The translations under genes were made by a program, and so were the position numbers. 35,546 nt of DNA from Akkermansia sp. (GTDB lineage Bacteria; Verrucomicrobiota; Verrucomicrobiia; Verrucomicrobiales; Akkermansiaceae). The stretch spans positions 1 to 35,546 of the forward strand of contig JAFVQN010000158.1 in assembly GCA_017504805.1 (NCBI GenBank). Direction: 5' to 3'. Under the pieces are notes generated by a model, which saw only the letters and a program-made list of their open reading frames with translations, was not told the DNA's origin and did not search any database. The number at the start of each line of letters is the position of its first letter. The stretch's first letter is position 1. Positions 24,995-33,697 of this stretch are shown here, in pieces.

Positions 24995-27403
24995 CTAACG
25001 GGCATTCTTTTCCATATCGCGGTGTCGGGTGGCACCGCGGTGATGCCTGGGTCGGCGGGCACGCATGGTGTTGATACGCTGCCGCACTTCCTGCATACGT
25101 TTTTCATCCAGATTTTCGAGCAGGAGGGAGATTTCCGCCTCCTGCTGCGAGCGGTCGGCATCCGCCTGCGGATGCAGGGAGAACAACATGGCCAGGCGTT
25201 CGCGCATCTCCGGCGTATAATCAGCTCGGGTGGTAATGAGGGAGAGCACACCGAGTGTCATCTCATTCTCACGGGCGGCGCGGTCGTGGTTCCCGGCCTT
25301 GTCCAGAGCTGCGGCAAAGCGGTCGCGCAGGGCGATGTAGAGCATGAGCATCTCCGTATTACCGGGATTATCCGCCAGCATCATACGGGCGAAACGAGAG
25401 GCGCGTTCCAGCACCGCCAGATGATGCCTGGCAAAGGGACGAAGCGCCCACTGCACATACGCCCGTTTGAACAGATGATTGGAGGGGAATTGCTTCAGCA
25501 GGGAATCCAGCAGCTGCACCACCGACTGGCCCTCCGTAAGCAATTTGCGCTGCGAGCCGGGATGCTGCAATTGCATCAGCAGCTCCACCCGGCGCATCTG
25601 CACCTTCTCATCATCGGGATTTTCATTGAGCAGCGGCAGCAGCATATCGCACGCCTGCTGCAGATATGCCATGCGGGTGCGACGCTCATCCCGGCGACGT
25701 TCCGGAGGTACGGCGTTCCGCTGGCGCTCTGCACCGGGCTGCCAGCGTCTGCGGAATCGGGAGCCTGTGCTGAGCATCTGCAGGGAACGAATCAGCTCCA
25801 GTCGAGTGGCCGCATCCGGCTGCGATTCGGCAGACTCCACGAGTTTCCTGAGGCGTTCCTCCGCCTCGGCTTGCTTATTCTGCGCATATAAGGCAGCACA
25901 AAGTCCATTCACCGCGCTGACATAATCAGCCGAGCCATGTTCCATGAGTTCAGCGGCGCGGGCAAAATACTGCTGAGCAGTGGCAAAATCCTGAGTCTGC
26001 AAGGCTATGATGGCCAGAGTATGGCAGGCAGAAGCCATCTTATCCTTACCGTTGTCGGCCATCAGCGCAATTTCCTCATAGTAAGGCATGAGCTGCTGAA
26101 GCAACTGCGCATCTGCCCTGGAAGGCTGCCAGAGTGTATTATCGCCGGAATCCTGGAGCGACATGCTGGCAAAAATCTGATGCAGGGCAGAATCGGCAAT
26201 CCCGGCGTTACGCTCTGCGATTGAACGCTGCTTACTCTCAGCCGCATATCCCCACAGCAGACTGCCTACCAGAAGAACAACCAGCAGAGCTGCCGCGTGG
26301 CTCCATGCCGCTACAGCCGGCCGCCGACGCAGCCACATGACATAGCGACGCAGCGAAGACGCCCGACGGGCAGAAACCGGCACTCCATCCAGATACCGCT
26401 GCAGGTCCGCCGCCATATCCTCCATGGAGGCGTAGCGGTCTGCGGGATCAAAACTGATGCTCTTGTTGATAATAGCCCCGAGTTCACCTTCACCCCGGAG
26501 TTCAGAAAGCGGCTCATTACAGATGCGGTGAATGAGCTTGCCCGGGGCTGATTCCTTGAACGCCGGGCGGTTGCTCAACAGCTCATAGAGTGTCACACCC
26601 AGGCTGTACTGGTCACCCGCATAGGAATTTTCCCCTTTCATCAGGCGCTCCGGCGGCATGTAACGCAGCGTTCCATCGTGACTCTGCGTCACCAGCGGTG
26701 CCGCTTCGCCATCATTCAGCACTGTTGCCAGACCGAAATCGCCTACGCGGAGCACGCCATCAGCATCCAGCAGGAGATTGCCGGGTTTCACATCGCGATG
26801 AAGCACCCCGCAGGAATGGGCATAGGCCAGAGCCCGGGCAGCCTGAAGTCCCACCCGGGCCACCGCTGTCTCAAATGGCACACCGGGAAAGGCACTGCGA
26901 ATGCAAGCCGGAGTAACTCCCTGCCCCTGCACCAGGCTCATCACATAATAGCGATAATCGCCCTCCTGACCAGCACCGAACACCTCCACAATGTTGGTGT
27001 GATGCAGGGCGGCAATCAGGCGGGATTCATTCTCAAATGCCTTGCGGTGGCGGTCATCATCATTCCAGGCAGGAGAAAGTATTTTGACTGCTACTTCACG
27101 ATTGAGCGACTCCTGCATGGCTCTGAAAACCGTTCCCATACCGCCGGCACCGATACGCTCCAGCAGGCGGTAGCCGCCCAGTATCTCCGGATAATGGGAA
27201 GGATGCACCGCTGCGCTGTGAGTGGAAACACTCAGGCTCTCCATCTCCACCATTCCCTGCAGCAGCTCGCGCAACTCATCCGCCACCTCCGGATGCGCTG
27301 CCACAAACGCCTCCAGGGCGGGGGCGCAATTGTTGCGCAGCATCTCCAGGTATTCCTCCACCAGCCCGGCCACCTGTTCTTCTGTATCTACTGGATCAGG
27401 CAT
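24995..27403 (-). CDS. Membrane-anchored Ser/Thr protein kinase with helical-repeat C-terminus
   Basis: 802 residues. A short helical N-terminal region (1-60, like those of PVC kinases) precedes the kinase domain (about 78-340). Motifs are RIGAGGMGTVF (83-93), catalytic Lys107 in VAVKIL, HRDVKPGN (202-209), DFG (222-224) and PPE in place of APE (250-252). All catalytic residues are present, so it should be active. One membrane helix (about 366-386) is followed by a long helical part (about 390-760) with TPR-like character (ATAQQYFARAAELME, AEERLRKLVE). The C-terminus is arginine-rich. Its start overlaps the end of the sigma factor gene by eight bases, which indicates coupled expression and a shared pathway. 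Confidence 0.9.
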   Translation of the reverse strand: MPDPVDTEEQVAGLVEEYLEMLRNNCAPALEAFVAAHPEVADELRELLQGMVEMESLSVSTHSAAVHPSHYPEILGGYRLLERIGAGGMGTVFRAMQESLNREVAVKILSPAWNDDDRHRKAFENESRLIAALHHTNIVEVFGAGQEGDYRYYVMSLVQGQGVTPACIRSAFPGVPFETAVARVGLQAARALAYAHSCGVLHRDVKPGNLLLDADGVLRVGDFGLATVLNDGEAAPLVTQSHDGTLRYMPPERLMKGENSYAGDQYSLGVTLYELLSNRPAFKESAPGKLIHRICNEPLSELRGEGELGAIINKSISFDPADRYASMEDMAADLQRYLDGVPVSARRASSLRRYVMWLRRRPAVAAWSHAAALLVVLLVGSLLWGYAAESKQRSIAERNAGIADSALHQIFASMSLQDSGDNTLWQPSRADAQLLQQLMPYYEEIALMADNGKDKMASACHTLAIIALQTQDFATAQQYFARAAELMEHGSADYVSAVNGLCAALYAQNKQAEAEERLRKLVESAESQPDAATRLELIRSLQMLSTGSRFRRRWQPGAERQRNAVPPERRRDERRTRMAYLQQACDMLLPLLNENPDDEKVQMRRVELLMQLQHPGSQRKLLTEGQSVVQLLDSLLKQFPSNHLFKRAYVQWALRPFARHHLAVLERASRFARMMLADNPGNTEMLMLYIALRDRFAAALDKAGNHDRAARENEMTLGVLSLITTRADYTPEMRERLAMLFSLHPQADADRSQQEAEISLLLENLDEKRMQEVRQRINTMRARRPRHHRGATRHRDMEKNAR

Positions 27404-27974
27404 AGGGATTCTCGCGTAATACTAACTCCTGAAAGCGTTTGAGCGCACGCACATAGCGTATACTGGCATTCTTGGGCTCAATCCCCAGCGCTGCTGCGCA
27501 TTCGTTATTGCTCATTTCCTCAAAGTGGCGCAATTCCAGGATTTCCCTGTCCGTGGCGGACAGCAGACTGAGCACCCGGCGGGCCATGGCCTGTCGCTCC
27601 AGTTTCTCCAGATGCGTGCGCGGGCTGGATATCGTATCAGCAAACTGGGCCCAGGCATCTGCCGCGGCTGCATCATCCTCAGGGCTGCGTTCCTTCATGG
27701 CATCCCGCTTCTGCGTTGCCAGATGGTGCCGCTCCATATCCACCAGCGTCTGAAGCGCGATGCGGCGGAGCTTCACATACACGGGAACCTCTGGTTCTGA
27801 CTGCAGGTATACCAAGCGCCGGCCGCAGGCCAGGTAGGCTTCCTGCAGCAGGTCTTCCACAGAAAGCCGAGCTTGCAGCACAGCCGGCATACGCATGACG
27901 AGCAGGCGCAGCAGACGTTCGCGATACTGCTGCCACTGCTCTGCAAGCCACAGATTATCAGGAACAGGACACAT
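27396..27974 (-). CDS. ECF-type RNA polymerase sigma factor
   Basis: 192 residues. Region 2 (about 20-90) includes LSVEDLLQEAYLACGRRL, the core-binding DLLQEAY helix. Region 4 (about 130-190) contains LSATDREILELRHFEEMSNNECAAALGIEP, given here by its ends LSATDREILELRH and AAALGIEP, a helix-turn-helix that reads -35 elements. It belongs to the sigma factors found beside Ser/Thr kinases in Planctomycetes and Verrucomicrobia. No anti-sigma factor gene is nearby; the adjacent kinase may control it by phosphorylation instead, which is inference. The start codon lies directly after a terminator T-run, so the gene's own promoter is unclear. Confidence 0.85.
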   Translation of the reverse strand: MCPVPDNLWLAEQWQQYRERLLRLLVMRMPAVLQARLSVEDLLQEAYLACGRRLVYLQSEPEVPVYVKLRRIALQTLVDMERHHLATQKRDAMKERSPEDDAAAADAWAQFADTISSPRTHLEKLERQAMARRVLSLLSATDREILELRHFEEMSNNECAAALGIEPKNASIRYVRALKRFQELVLRENPYA

Positions 27975-28032
27975 ACTATAAAAATCAGGCGGTCTGGCGC
28001 TTCCCCTTTATTCCAAGAAACGCAGACCGCCT
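27975..28032 (-). terminator. Terminator of plsY-gpsA
   Basis: AGGCGGTCTG (27987-27996) pairs with CAGACCGCCT (28023-28032). On the minus strand the stem is followed by GATTTTTATAGT, which runs straight into the ATG of the sigma factor gene at 27974. Confidence 0.75.
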
Positions 28033-28058
28033 CAAATTTTCCACACAGGATGCCGGAG

Positions 28059-29072
28059 TTAATCCTTCACCGATTCCTCGCGAAGGTCGCGCACCATGAG
28101 CTCCTGCAGAGCCTCGCTCGGATGCTTGCCATTGTAAAGGATATCATACATGGCATCCACAATAGGCGTACGCACCCCAAGGCTGCGTGCCATCTGGTAA
28201 GTAGAAAGCGTATTCGGCACGCCTTCCACCACCTGCCCGATCTGCTTCAGGCATTCATCCAGCGGCATGCCCTTGGCCAGCATGCGACCGGCTGTCAGGT
28301 TGCGGCTGTGGTCGGAGTAGCAGGTCACGACCAGGTCTCCCATGCCGGAAAGCCCCATGAAGGTCTCCATACGCCCGCCCCGGGCAATGCCCAGTCGGGT
28401 CATTTCTGCCAGACCGCGGGTGGAAAGAGCTGCGCGGGCGTTGTCACCCAATCCCAGACCGGCGCATATACCGCTGGCCAGCGCAAATACATTCTTGATG
28501 GCACCGCCAATCTGCATCCCCACCACATCGCTGCTGGCATAGATGCGCAGGAAACCGGTACTGAGGCGTTTCTGCACCGCCTTGGCTATCTCGATATCAT
28601 CGAAACCAATCAGCGTCAGGCTGGGAAGCCCCTGCACAATATCCTCTGCGTGGTTCGGGCCGGAAAGGGATCCCACGGGATACTTCACGTAGGAGGATAT
28701 TATTTCGCTCATCAACAGGTTGGTGTCCTTCTCGATTCCTTTGGAGCAGGTCACGATCACTGCATTTTCAGCCAAGCCTACATCAGCCAGACTCTGGGCC
28801 ACGCTGCGCATCACCACGCTGGGAACCACCACAATCACCAGGTCCGATCCGGCAACGTCTGCCCAGTCGCTGGTCACCTTCACGTTCTCCGGCAGCGGGC
28901 GGGCGCCCTTGACAGGTACCAGGCTCATGCGGGTTTCGCGAATCCTGGCAGCCTCTGCTTCCATGTAGGTCCAGAGCACCACCTCACCGCCATTCTGAGA
29001 AGCGGTGAATGCAAGGGCTGTACCCCAGGCCCCTGCGCCAATGACTGCTGTCTTGTTGAAAGTTCTTTCCAT
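28059..29072 (-). CDS. gpsA: Glycerol-3-phosphate dehydrogenase [NAD(P)+]
   Basis: 337 residues, the usual length. It reduces dihydroxyacetone phosphate to sn-glycerol-3-phosphate, the backbone for phospholipids. Visible are the Rossmann motif AVIGAGAWGTALA (9-21), CSKGIEKDTNLLMSEI with the catalytic-site lysine, SGPNHAEDI, and the C-terminal LGLGDNARAALSTRGLAEM and GLSGMGDLVVTCYS. It follows plsY by 11 bases. PlsY consumes the product of GpsA, so the pair covers successive steps. Confidence 0.95.
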   Translation of the reverse strand: MERTFNKTAVIGAGAWGTALAFTASQNGGEVVLWTYMEAEAARIRETRMSLVPVKGARPLPENVKVTSDWADVAGSDLVIVVVPSVVMRSVAQSLADVGLAENAVIVTCSKGIEKDTNLLMSEIISSYVKYPVGSLSGPNHAEDIVQGLPSLTLIGFDDIEIAKAVQKRLSTGFLRIYASSDVVGMQIGGAIKNVFALASGICAGLGLGDNARAALSTRGLAEMTRLGIARGGRMETFMGLSGMGDLVVTCYSDHSRNLTAGRMLAKGMPLDECLKQIGQVVEGVPNTLSTYQMARSLGVRTPIVDAMYDILYNGKHPSEALQELMVRDLREESVKD

Positions 29073-29083
29073 ATTTATTAAAA

Positions 29084-29731
29084 TCAGTTTTTAGGAGAAA
29101 AAGCTTTAGGTTCCGTGCCATTGGCAATGCGCACGATATTGGTACGGTGTTTCCACGTAACCAGAACGAGGATGAGAGCCAGCAAGCCGATAATCATCCA
29201 ATCAGCCGGTGAAAACGACTCATCACACACGCCGAATTCCACCGCCGCGGCAATCATCATGCCCAGCCCGGCCATGATGCTGGAAAGTGACACATAGCGA
29301 GTGATAATCATGCTGCCAATCCAGAACAGCAGTGCACTAAGCCCCACCCAGGGAGACAGGGCAAACAGGCAGCCGCCCGTGGTAGCCACCCCCTTGCCTC
29401 CCTTGAACTTCAGGAAACAGGTAAAGGTATGCCCCAGAATCAACGCAAACATCATACCCAGGAACCACCCCATCTGCTCCGGTGCAAATGCCGTCACATC
29501 ACCCCCCAGGTGATGCTTCATGCAAAGCAGAGGGACAAAGCCCTTCAGAAAATCCATGACAAACACCGGTATGCCCCATCCCTTCCCCAGAACACGCACC
29601 GCATTGGTAGCTCCGATATTACGGGACCCGTGCTCCCGCAAATCAATACCATTCAGGCGCCCGGCAATGTAACCGAACGGCACGGAACCAATCAGATAGG
29701 CTGCGACAATGTACAGAATATTCTCAACCAT
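29084..29731 (-). CDS. plsY: Glycerol-3-phosphate acyltransferase PlsY
   Basis: 215 residues with several membrane helices. It transfers an acyl group from acyl-phosphate to glycerol-3-phosphate in the inner membrane. Signature motifs are GSVPFGYIAGRL near the N-terminus, HGSRNIGATNAVRVLG, and FKGGKGVATTGG. I chose the ATG at 29731; the ATG at 29737 lies only two bases after the -10 box and would be upstream of the predicted transcript start. Either start adds or removes only two residues. Confidence 0.95.
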   Translation of the reverse strand: MVENILYIVAAYLIGSVPFGYIAGRLNGIDLREHGSRNIGATNAVRVLGKGWGIPVFVMDFLKGFVPLLCMKHHLGGDVTAFAPEQMGWFLGMMFALILGHTFTCFLKFKGGKGVATTGGCLFALSPWVGLSALLFWIGSMIITRYVSLSSIMAGLGMMIAAAVEFGVCDESFSPADWMIIGLLALILVLVTWKHRTNIVRIANGTEPKAFSPKN

Positions 29732-29739
29732 GTGCATTA

Positions 29740-29768
29740 AGTATACTCTAAAACTCGGGTGATGGCAA
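29740..29768 (-). promoter_or_regulatory. Promoter of plsY-gpsA
   Basis: On the minus strand, TTGCCA (plus positions 29763-29768), 17 bases, TATACT (29740-29745), then eight bases to the ATG at 29731. Confidence 0.7.
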
Positions 29769-29887
29769 CTGGTTTTTTCGACTAAATAACAATCTGTGCA
29801 TTAAAATTCCATCATACCACACCGAAAATGGCGGAAATCAGCCGTTTGCCGGCAGAGGGCGGTTATCGGAGCTCAGCAAAAAAACGC

Positions 29888-29916
29888 TTGCAGGCCGGTG
29901 AACCGCCGCCTATAAT
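29888..29916 (+). promoter_or_regulatory. Promoter of the orphan gene at 29923
   Basis: TTGCAG (29888-29893), 17 bases, a perfect TATAAT (29911-29916), then six bases to the ATG. It is divergent from the plsY promoter about 120 bases away. Confidence 0.7.
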
Positions 29917-29922
29917 AGAACC

Positions 29923-30714
29923 ATGTTCTATTCGGCAGACGCCAGGAGTTTCGTGAAAGAATGGGGGAGCTCCCCCCAGGCGGTCGATTGCTATGACCGC
30001 AACCTGGTGACGATGCTGGCCGAGCGAGGCGCACGGGGACGCCACAAGCGCAATCTTGTGAGCTTGCAAAGCGCCATACGGCATGGGTATCAAGCAGATA
30101 TTGATGGCAGCATATGGCAGAGCGCCCTGTATCAGGCGGTCGATATGTGCAACTGGAGCATGGCGGATGCCCTGCTCCGCTTCAATATAAAACGGAGTCA
30201 CATTCTGAAAGCCCTGGGGACTCTGCTCAGCCAGGCCCCCCTGCTGGATTATTCCAGGCTCCGGGCGAGGGATGAGCACCGCTATGCGCTGATTCTTTTC
30301 CAACGCCTGAACGGCGCCACGCAGGAGGAATGCCGACACCTGCTCAGCCGGGCGCTCAACGGCTCGGCCATGGCCTGGTTCCTGCCCCTCATGCTCAATG
30401 GTGTAACCATTCCTCCGATGGAGGAATGGCACAACTGGCACGAGGGCAACGATGAATTCTGGTGGTTCTGCGACGATGCGGATCCCGGGGAAAAAGGGAT
30501 TTTTGCCGGACTGATGCGCCAGTTTTTCCGAGAGCGCCTGCCCCGGCTGCAGCAGAGCTGCAGCCACCGCTTCCCGGATTTCGTAGTGAAGGATGCCCGC
30601 CTGTACTATACAGGCAGCCCCACCACCAGGCTGCCACTACTCAGCTGCCGCCGGAAGCGTTACCGCGAGCGCATGAAGGACATCGAACGCTCCGCACTCC
30701 TCTTCGCCCGCTGA
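29923..30714 (+). CDS. Uncharacterised cytoplasmic protein
   Basis: 263 residues, no family recognised. There is no signal peptide or membrane helix. The first two thirds look helical (VTMLAERGARGRHKRNLVSL, LYQAVDMCNWSMADALLRF) and recall a degenerate helical repeat, possibly ankyrin-like, where ALLRFNIKRS would be a repeat end. An aromatic, acidic patch follows (EEWHNWHEGNDEFWWFCDDA, about 166-185), and the C-terminus is basic (CRRKRYRERMKDIERS). It stands alone, with an excellent promoter and only eight bases before the convergent operon end; no terminator separates them. Confidence 0.6.
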   Translation: MFYSADARSFVKEWGSSPQAVDCYDRNLVTMLAERGARGRHKRNLVSLQSAIRHGYQADIDGSIWQSALYQAVDMCNWSMADALLRFNIKRSHILKALGTLLSQAPLLDYSRLRARDEHRYALILFQRLNGATQEECRHLLSRALNGSAMAWFLPLMLNGVTIPPMEEWHNWHEGNDEFWWFCDDADPGEKGIFAGLMRQFFRERLPRLQQSCSHRFPDFVVKDARLYYTGSPTTRLPLLSCRRKRYRERMKDIERSALLFAR

Positions 30715-30722
30715 TTAAGACA

Positions 30723-31148
30723 TCACACCGACCAGGGGGAGGCATTATAGGCGGCATCAATGGCATCGGCCAGGAGATTCTTCACCTGCACCACCTGCGG
30801 CACACCGATGATACCGCGGGGAATTTTCTGTCCGTCCTGCTCCTCATAATCAAAGATGATGCTGCCGCTGCCGTCCGCCTGCTCTTTCACATTCTGAATC
30901 AGGCCAAGCATGAGGAACCACTCCCGGGGCTCTCCCTGCGGGGGGATTGCGAGCACTCGCTTAGCGGTGATGGCATACAGCACGGCGCCCCCGGCGGGCG
31001 GCATTTTCTTTCCGAACAAGCGCGCCAGGAACCCGGCGGGCTGAACAGCGGCCTCCGCGCCCCCCTTCCCTTGCCAGAGGCACTGCTCCCCCGGCCGCAG
31101 GGCGGCGGCCAGGCGAGCCTCTTCTTCAGCGGTGAGAGCAGTATTCAT
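30723..31148 (-). CDS. Small protein with PH-like pattern
   Basis: 141 residues. LRPGEQCLWQGKGG near the N-terminus and AVLYAITAKRVLAIP in the middle resemble bacterial PH-domain proteins, in which a turn is followed by the T-x-x-R strand. Later strands are SGSIIFDYEE and GIIGVPQVVQV. No membrane helix is seen. The role is unknown. It is the last gene of the tsaC operon, and its ATG overlaps the aldehyde dehydrogenase stop (TAATG). Confidence 0.5.
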   Translation of the reverse strand: MNTALTAEEEARLAAALRPGEQCLWQGKGGAEAAVQPAGFLARLFGKKMPPAGGAVLYAITAKRVLAIPPQGEPREWFLMLGLIQNVKEQADGSGSIIFDYEEQDGQKIPRGIIGVPQVVQVKNLLADAIDAAYNASPWSV

Positions 31149-32512
31149 TATCGCAGGAACATGCGCAGCAGGCTGCTCTTAAGTTTATTGTAGGGCTGGT
31201 AGCGGAAGGGCAGATCCAGCCAGTTGGCCTTTTTCAGCACAGACTTGTAGTGCGTGAAAGTATCGAACCCGGTCTTGCCGTGGTAGGAGCCCATGCCGCT
31301 GTCACCAATGCCGCCGAAGGGCATGCCATGCACCGCCAGGTGGATGATGGTGTCGTTCACACAGCCACCGCCGAAGGAAAGGTGCTGCACAAAGCGTTTC
31401 TCAGCCTGCTTATCGGTGGTGAAGTAGTATGAGGCCAGCGGGCGCGGACGGGAAAGCACGAAAGCCTCCACTTCCTCCCACTTATCCCAGCAGAGCACCG
31501 GCAGGATGGGTCCGAAGATTTCCTGCTGCATGCTGGCGGAACCGGGAGTCACGCCATCCAGCAGGGTGGGCTCGATGCGCAGGGTCTCGGGAACGCCCTG
31601 CCCGCCCACCACCGGGGTAGCGTCTTCCATGAGCCCCATGAGGCGGTCGAAGTGGCGGCGGTTGATGATGTGGGTGAGGTTCTCGTTCTGCACGGGATGC
31701 TCTCCCAGCATCTCGGCCACGGCTTCGCGAAACTCGGTGATGAACTCCTCCTTGCAGCTGCGGTGGATGAGCAGGTAATCCGGCGCCACGCAGGTCTGGC
31801 CGGCGTTAAGAATCTTACCGAAGGCGATGCGGCGGGCTGCAACCTTGATATTGGCGGTGGCATCCACAATGCAGGGGCTCTTGCCACCCAGCTCCAGGGT
31901 CACGGGGGTCAGGTTGCGTGCGGCAGCCTCCATAATGCCATGCCCCACGCTCGGGCTGCCGGTAAAGAAGATGTAGTCAAACTTCTCCTCCAGCAAGGCG
32001 CTGCAGTTTTCGCGGCCACCCAGCACTACTTTCACATACTCCGGGGGGAAGATACTGCCCAGCATCTCGGCCAGCACGGCGGAGGTGGCCGGCGAGGTGG
32101 ACGAGGGCTTGACCACGCAGCAGTTGCCGGCAGAAAGCGCAGCGATGAGCGGGTCCAGACACAGCAGGACCGGATAATTCCACGGGCTCATGATGAGCAC
32201 CACGCCATAGGGCTGCGGCTCCACGCGGCAACTGCTCGGGAAATGAGCCAGCGAGGCCATCACGCGGCGCGGCTTGCTCCACTTGCGGATGTGGCTGAGC
32301 GTGTCGCGCAGGCTGCCCAGCACCAGGCCGATTTCGCACATGTACCCCTCTGCTGCGCTCTTGCCCAGGTCGGCATACAGTGCCTCACTGATGCGAGGCT
32401 CCCACTCGCGTATGGTTTTCTGCAGCAGTTTCAGCGCGCGGATGCGGAACTTTACATCGCGGGTGACGTGGGTCAGGAAGAACTGGCGTTGTGTCTCGAC
32501 TATTTCGTGCAT
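31148..32512 (-). CDS. Aldehyde dehydrogenase, class 3-like
   Basis: 454 residues from the ATG at 32512, one base after the preceding stop; a start nine codons upstream would overlap the previous gene. It is an NAD(P)-dependent aldehyde dehydrogenase. Motifs are SPWNYPVLLCLDPL, KPSSTSP, FTGSPSVG, the catalytic glutamate in TLELGGKSP and the catalytic cysteine in NAGQTCVAPDYLL, then EIFGPILPVL. The short length and C-terminal hydrophobic/basic end (LPFRYQPYNKLKSSLLRMF) fit the fatty or aromatic aldehyde branch. The partner alcohol dehydrogenase is immediately upstream, so both may interconvert one alcohol, aldehyde and acid. Confidence 0.9.
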   Translation of the reverse strand: MHEIVETQRQFFLTHVTRDVKFRIRALKLLQKTIREWEPRISEALYADLGKSAAEGYMCEIGLVLGSLRDTLSHIRKWSKPRRVMASLAHFPSSCRVEPQPYGVVLIMSPWNYPVLLCLDPLIAALSAGNCCVVKPSSTSPATSAVLAEMLGSIFPPEYVKVVLGGRENCSALLEEKFDYIFFTGSPSVGHGIMEAAARNLTPVTLELGGKSPCIVDATANIKVAARRIAFGKILNAGQTCVAPDYLLIHRSCKEEFITEFREAVAEMLGEHPVQNENLTHIINRRHFDRLMGLMEDATPVVGGQGVPETLRIEPTLLDGVTPGSASMQQEIFGPILPVLCWDKWEEVEAFVLSRPRPLASYYFTTDKQAEKRFVQHLSFGGGCVNDTIIHLAVHGMPFGGIGDSGMGSYHGKTGFDTFTHYKSVLKKANWLDLPFRYQPYNKLKSSLLRMFLR

Positions 32513-32513
32513 A

Positions 32514-33695
32514 TCAGTAGGCTGTGTTAAGAATTTCAATTACCTGGGCTTCATCAGCCGCGCGCGGATTCACGATGAGCGCGCCATCGTTCACGGCAAA
32601 CTCCGCCACCTTGGCGAAATCGTCTTTGCTCACCCCGGCGGCTTCGAGAGTCAGCGGCAGCCCGCAGAGCGCATGCAGCCGGCGGCCCAGCGCGGTCACG
32701 GCCTCAATGGCGGCTTCGGCTCGCTTCTCCGCCGGGGTGGCCATGGCGGCATCCATGCCGACCAGCCATGGCAGCAGCGCGGCGTATGATTCCGTGCAGC
32801 GCTCCAGGTTGTAGCGCATCACGTGCGGCAGCAGAATGGTCATGGCCACGGCATGCGGCACATGGCACACGCCGCCCAGCGCATGGCCGATGGCATGCAC
32901 CGCGCCCACCATGCTGTTGGAGAAAGCGATACCGGCCATGGTGGAAGCCAGAGCCATGGCGTAGCGGGCCTTCTTGTTGGAGCCGTTGCGGGTGGCTTCC
33001 TCCAGATTCTCGCAGATGAGCTTGATGGCCGTGGTGCCGTAGGCGGTGCTCATGGGATTGGCCTGCAGGCAGGTGCAGGCCTCGATTGCGTGCACCATGG
33101 CATCGAACCCGGTGCTGGCCGTGGCCTTGGGCGGCAGCCCGGCGGTCATGCGCGGGTCAATCACCGCCACATCCGGCTCCACAAAGGGGGAAAGGAACTC
33201 CATCTTCACGCCGTTGGCATCGTTGCGGATAACGGCCACGCCCGTGCATTCGGAGCCGGTGCCGGCAGTGGTGGGCACCACCACAAAGGGAATGTACTTG
33301 CCACGCACCAGATTCTCCACCCCGCCAATGGCCAGAATGTCATCTGCCTCCTGCGAGAGCACCAGGCGCACGCCCTTGGCAGTGTCGATGACCGAGCCAC
33401 CGCCCACGGCCACCAGGGAATCGCAGCCACTGCTGCGGTAGAGGGCGGCAATATCATTCACCACCTTGAGCGAGGAATCCACCGGAATATCCGTGAAGGT
33501 GCAGGCAGGCGTGCAGCCCTCGGACGTCATGGCATCCACCACCTGCTGCATGGTACCGATTTTCGCCAGCACCGCATCCGAAAGCAGCATGGGAGCCCTG
33601 GCACCCAGGTGCTCCAGCTCATTTGCCAGCCGCTCCAGGGCAGAGTCGCCACAGAGCAGCTTCACGGCATTCTGAAATTCAAAGTATTTGTTCAT
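32514..33695 (-). CDS. Iron-containing alcohol dehydrogenase
   Basis: 393 residues of the type III (Fe) alcohol dehydrogenase family. Visible are the NAD-binding GGGSVIDTAK (98-107), VPTTAGTGSE, and the metal ligands in TGFDAMVHAIEA and in AIGHALGGVCHVPHA. The substrate is not defined by these motifs. It starts two bases after the SCP2-like gene stop and is followed by the aldehyde dehydrogenase with a one-base gap, so the three are tightly coupled. Confidence 0.9.
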   Translation of the reverse strand: MNKYFEFQNAVKLLCGDSALERLANELEHLGARAPMLLSDAVLAKIGTMQQVVDAMTSEGCTPACTFTDIPVDSSLKVVNDIAALYRSSGCDSLVAVGGGSVIDTAKGVRLVLSQEADDILAIGGVENLVRGKYIPFVVVPTTAGTGSECTGVAVIRNDANGVKMEFLSPFVEPDVAVIDPRMTAGLPPKATASTGFDAMVHAIEACTCLQANPMSTAYGTTAIKLICENLEEATRNGSNKKARYAMALASTMAGIAFSNSMVGAVHAIGHALGGVCHVPHAVAMTILLPHVMRYNLERCTESYAALLPWLVGMDAAMATPAEKRAEAAIEAVTALGRRLHALCGLPLTLEAAGVSKDDFAKVAEFAVNDGALIVNPRAADEAQVIEILNTAY

Positions 33696-33697
33696 GG

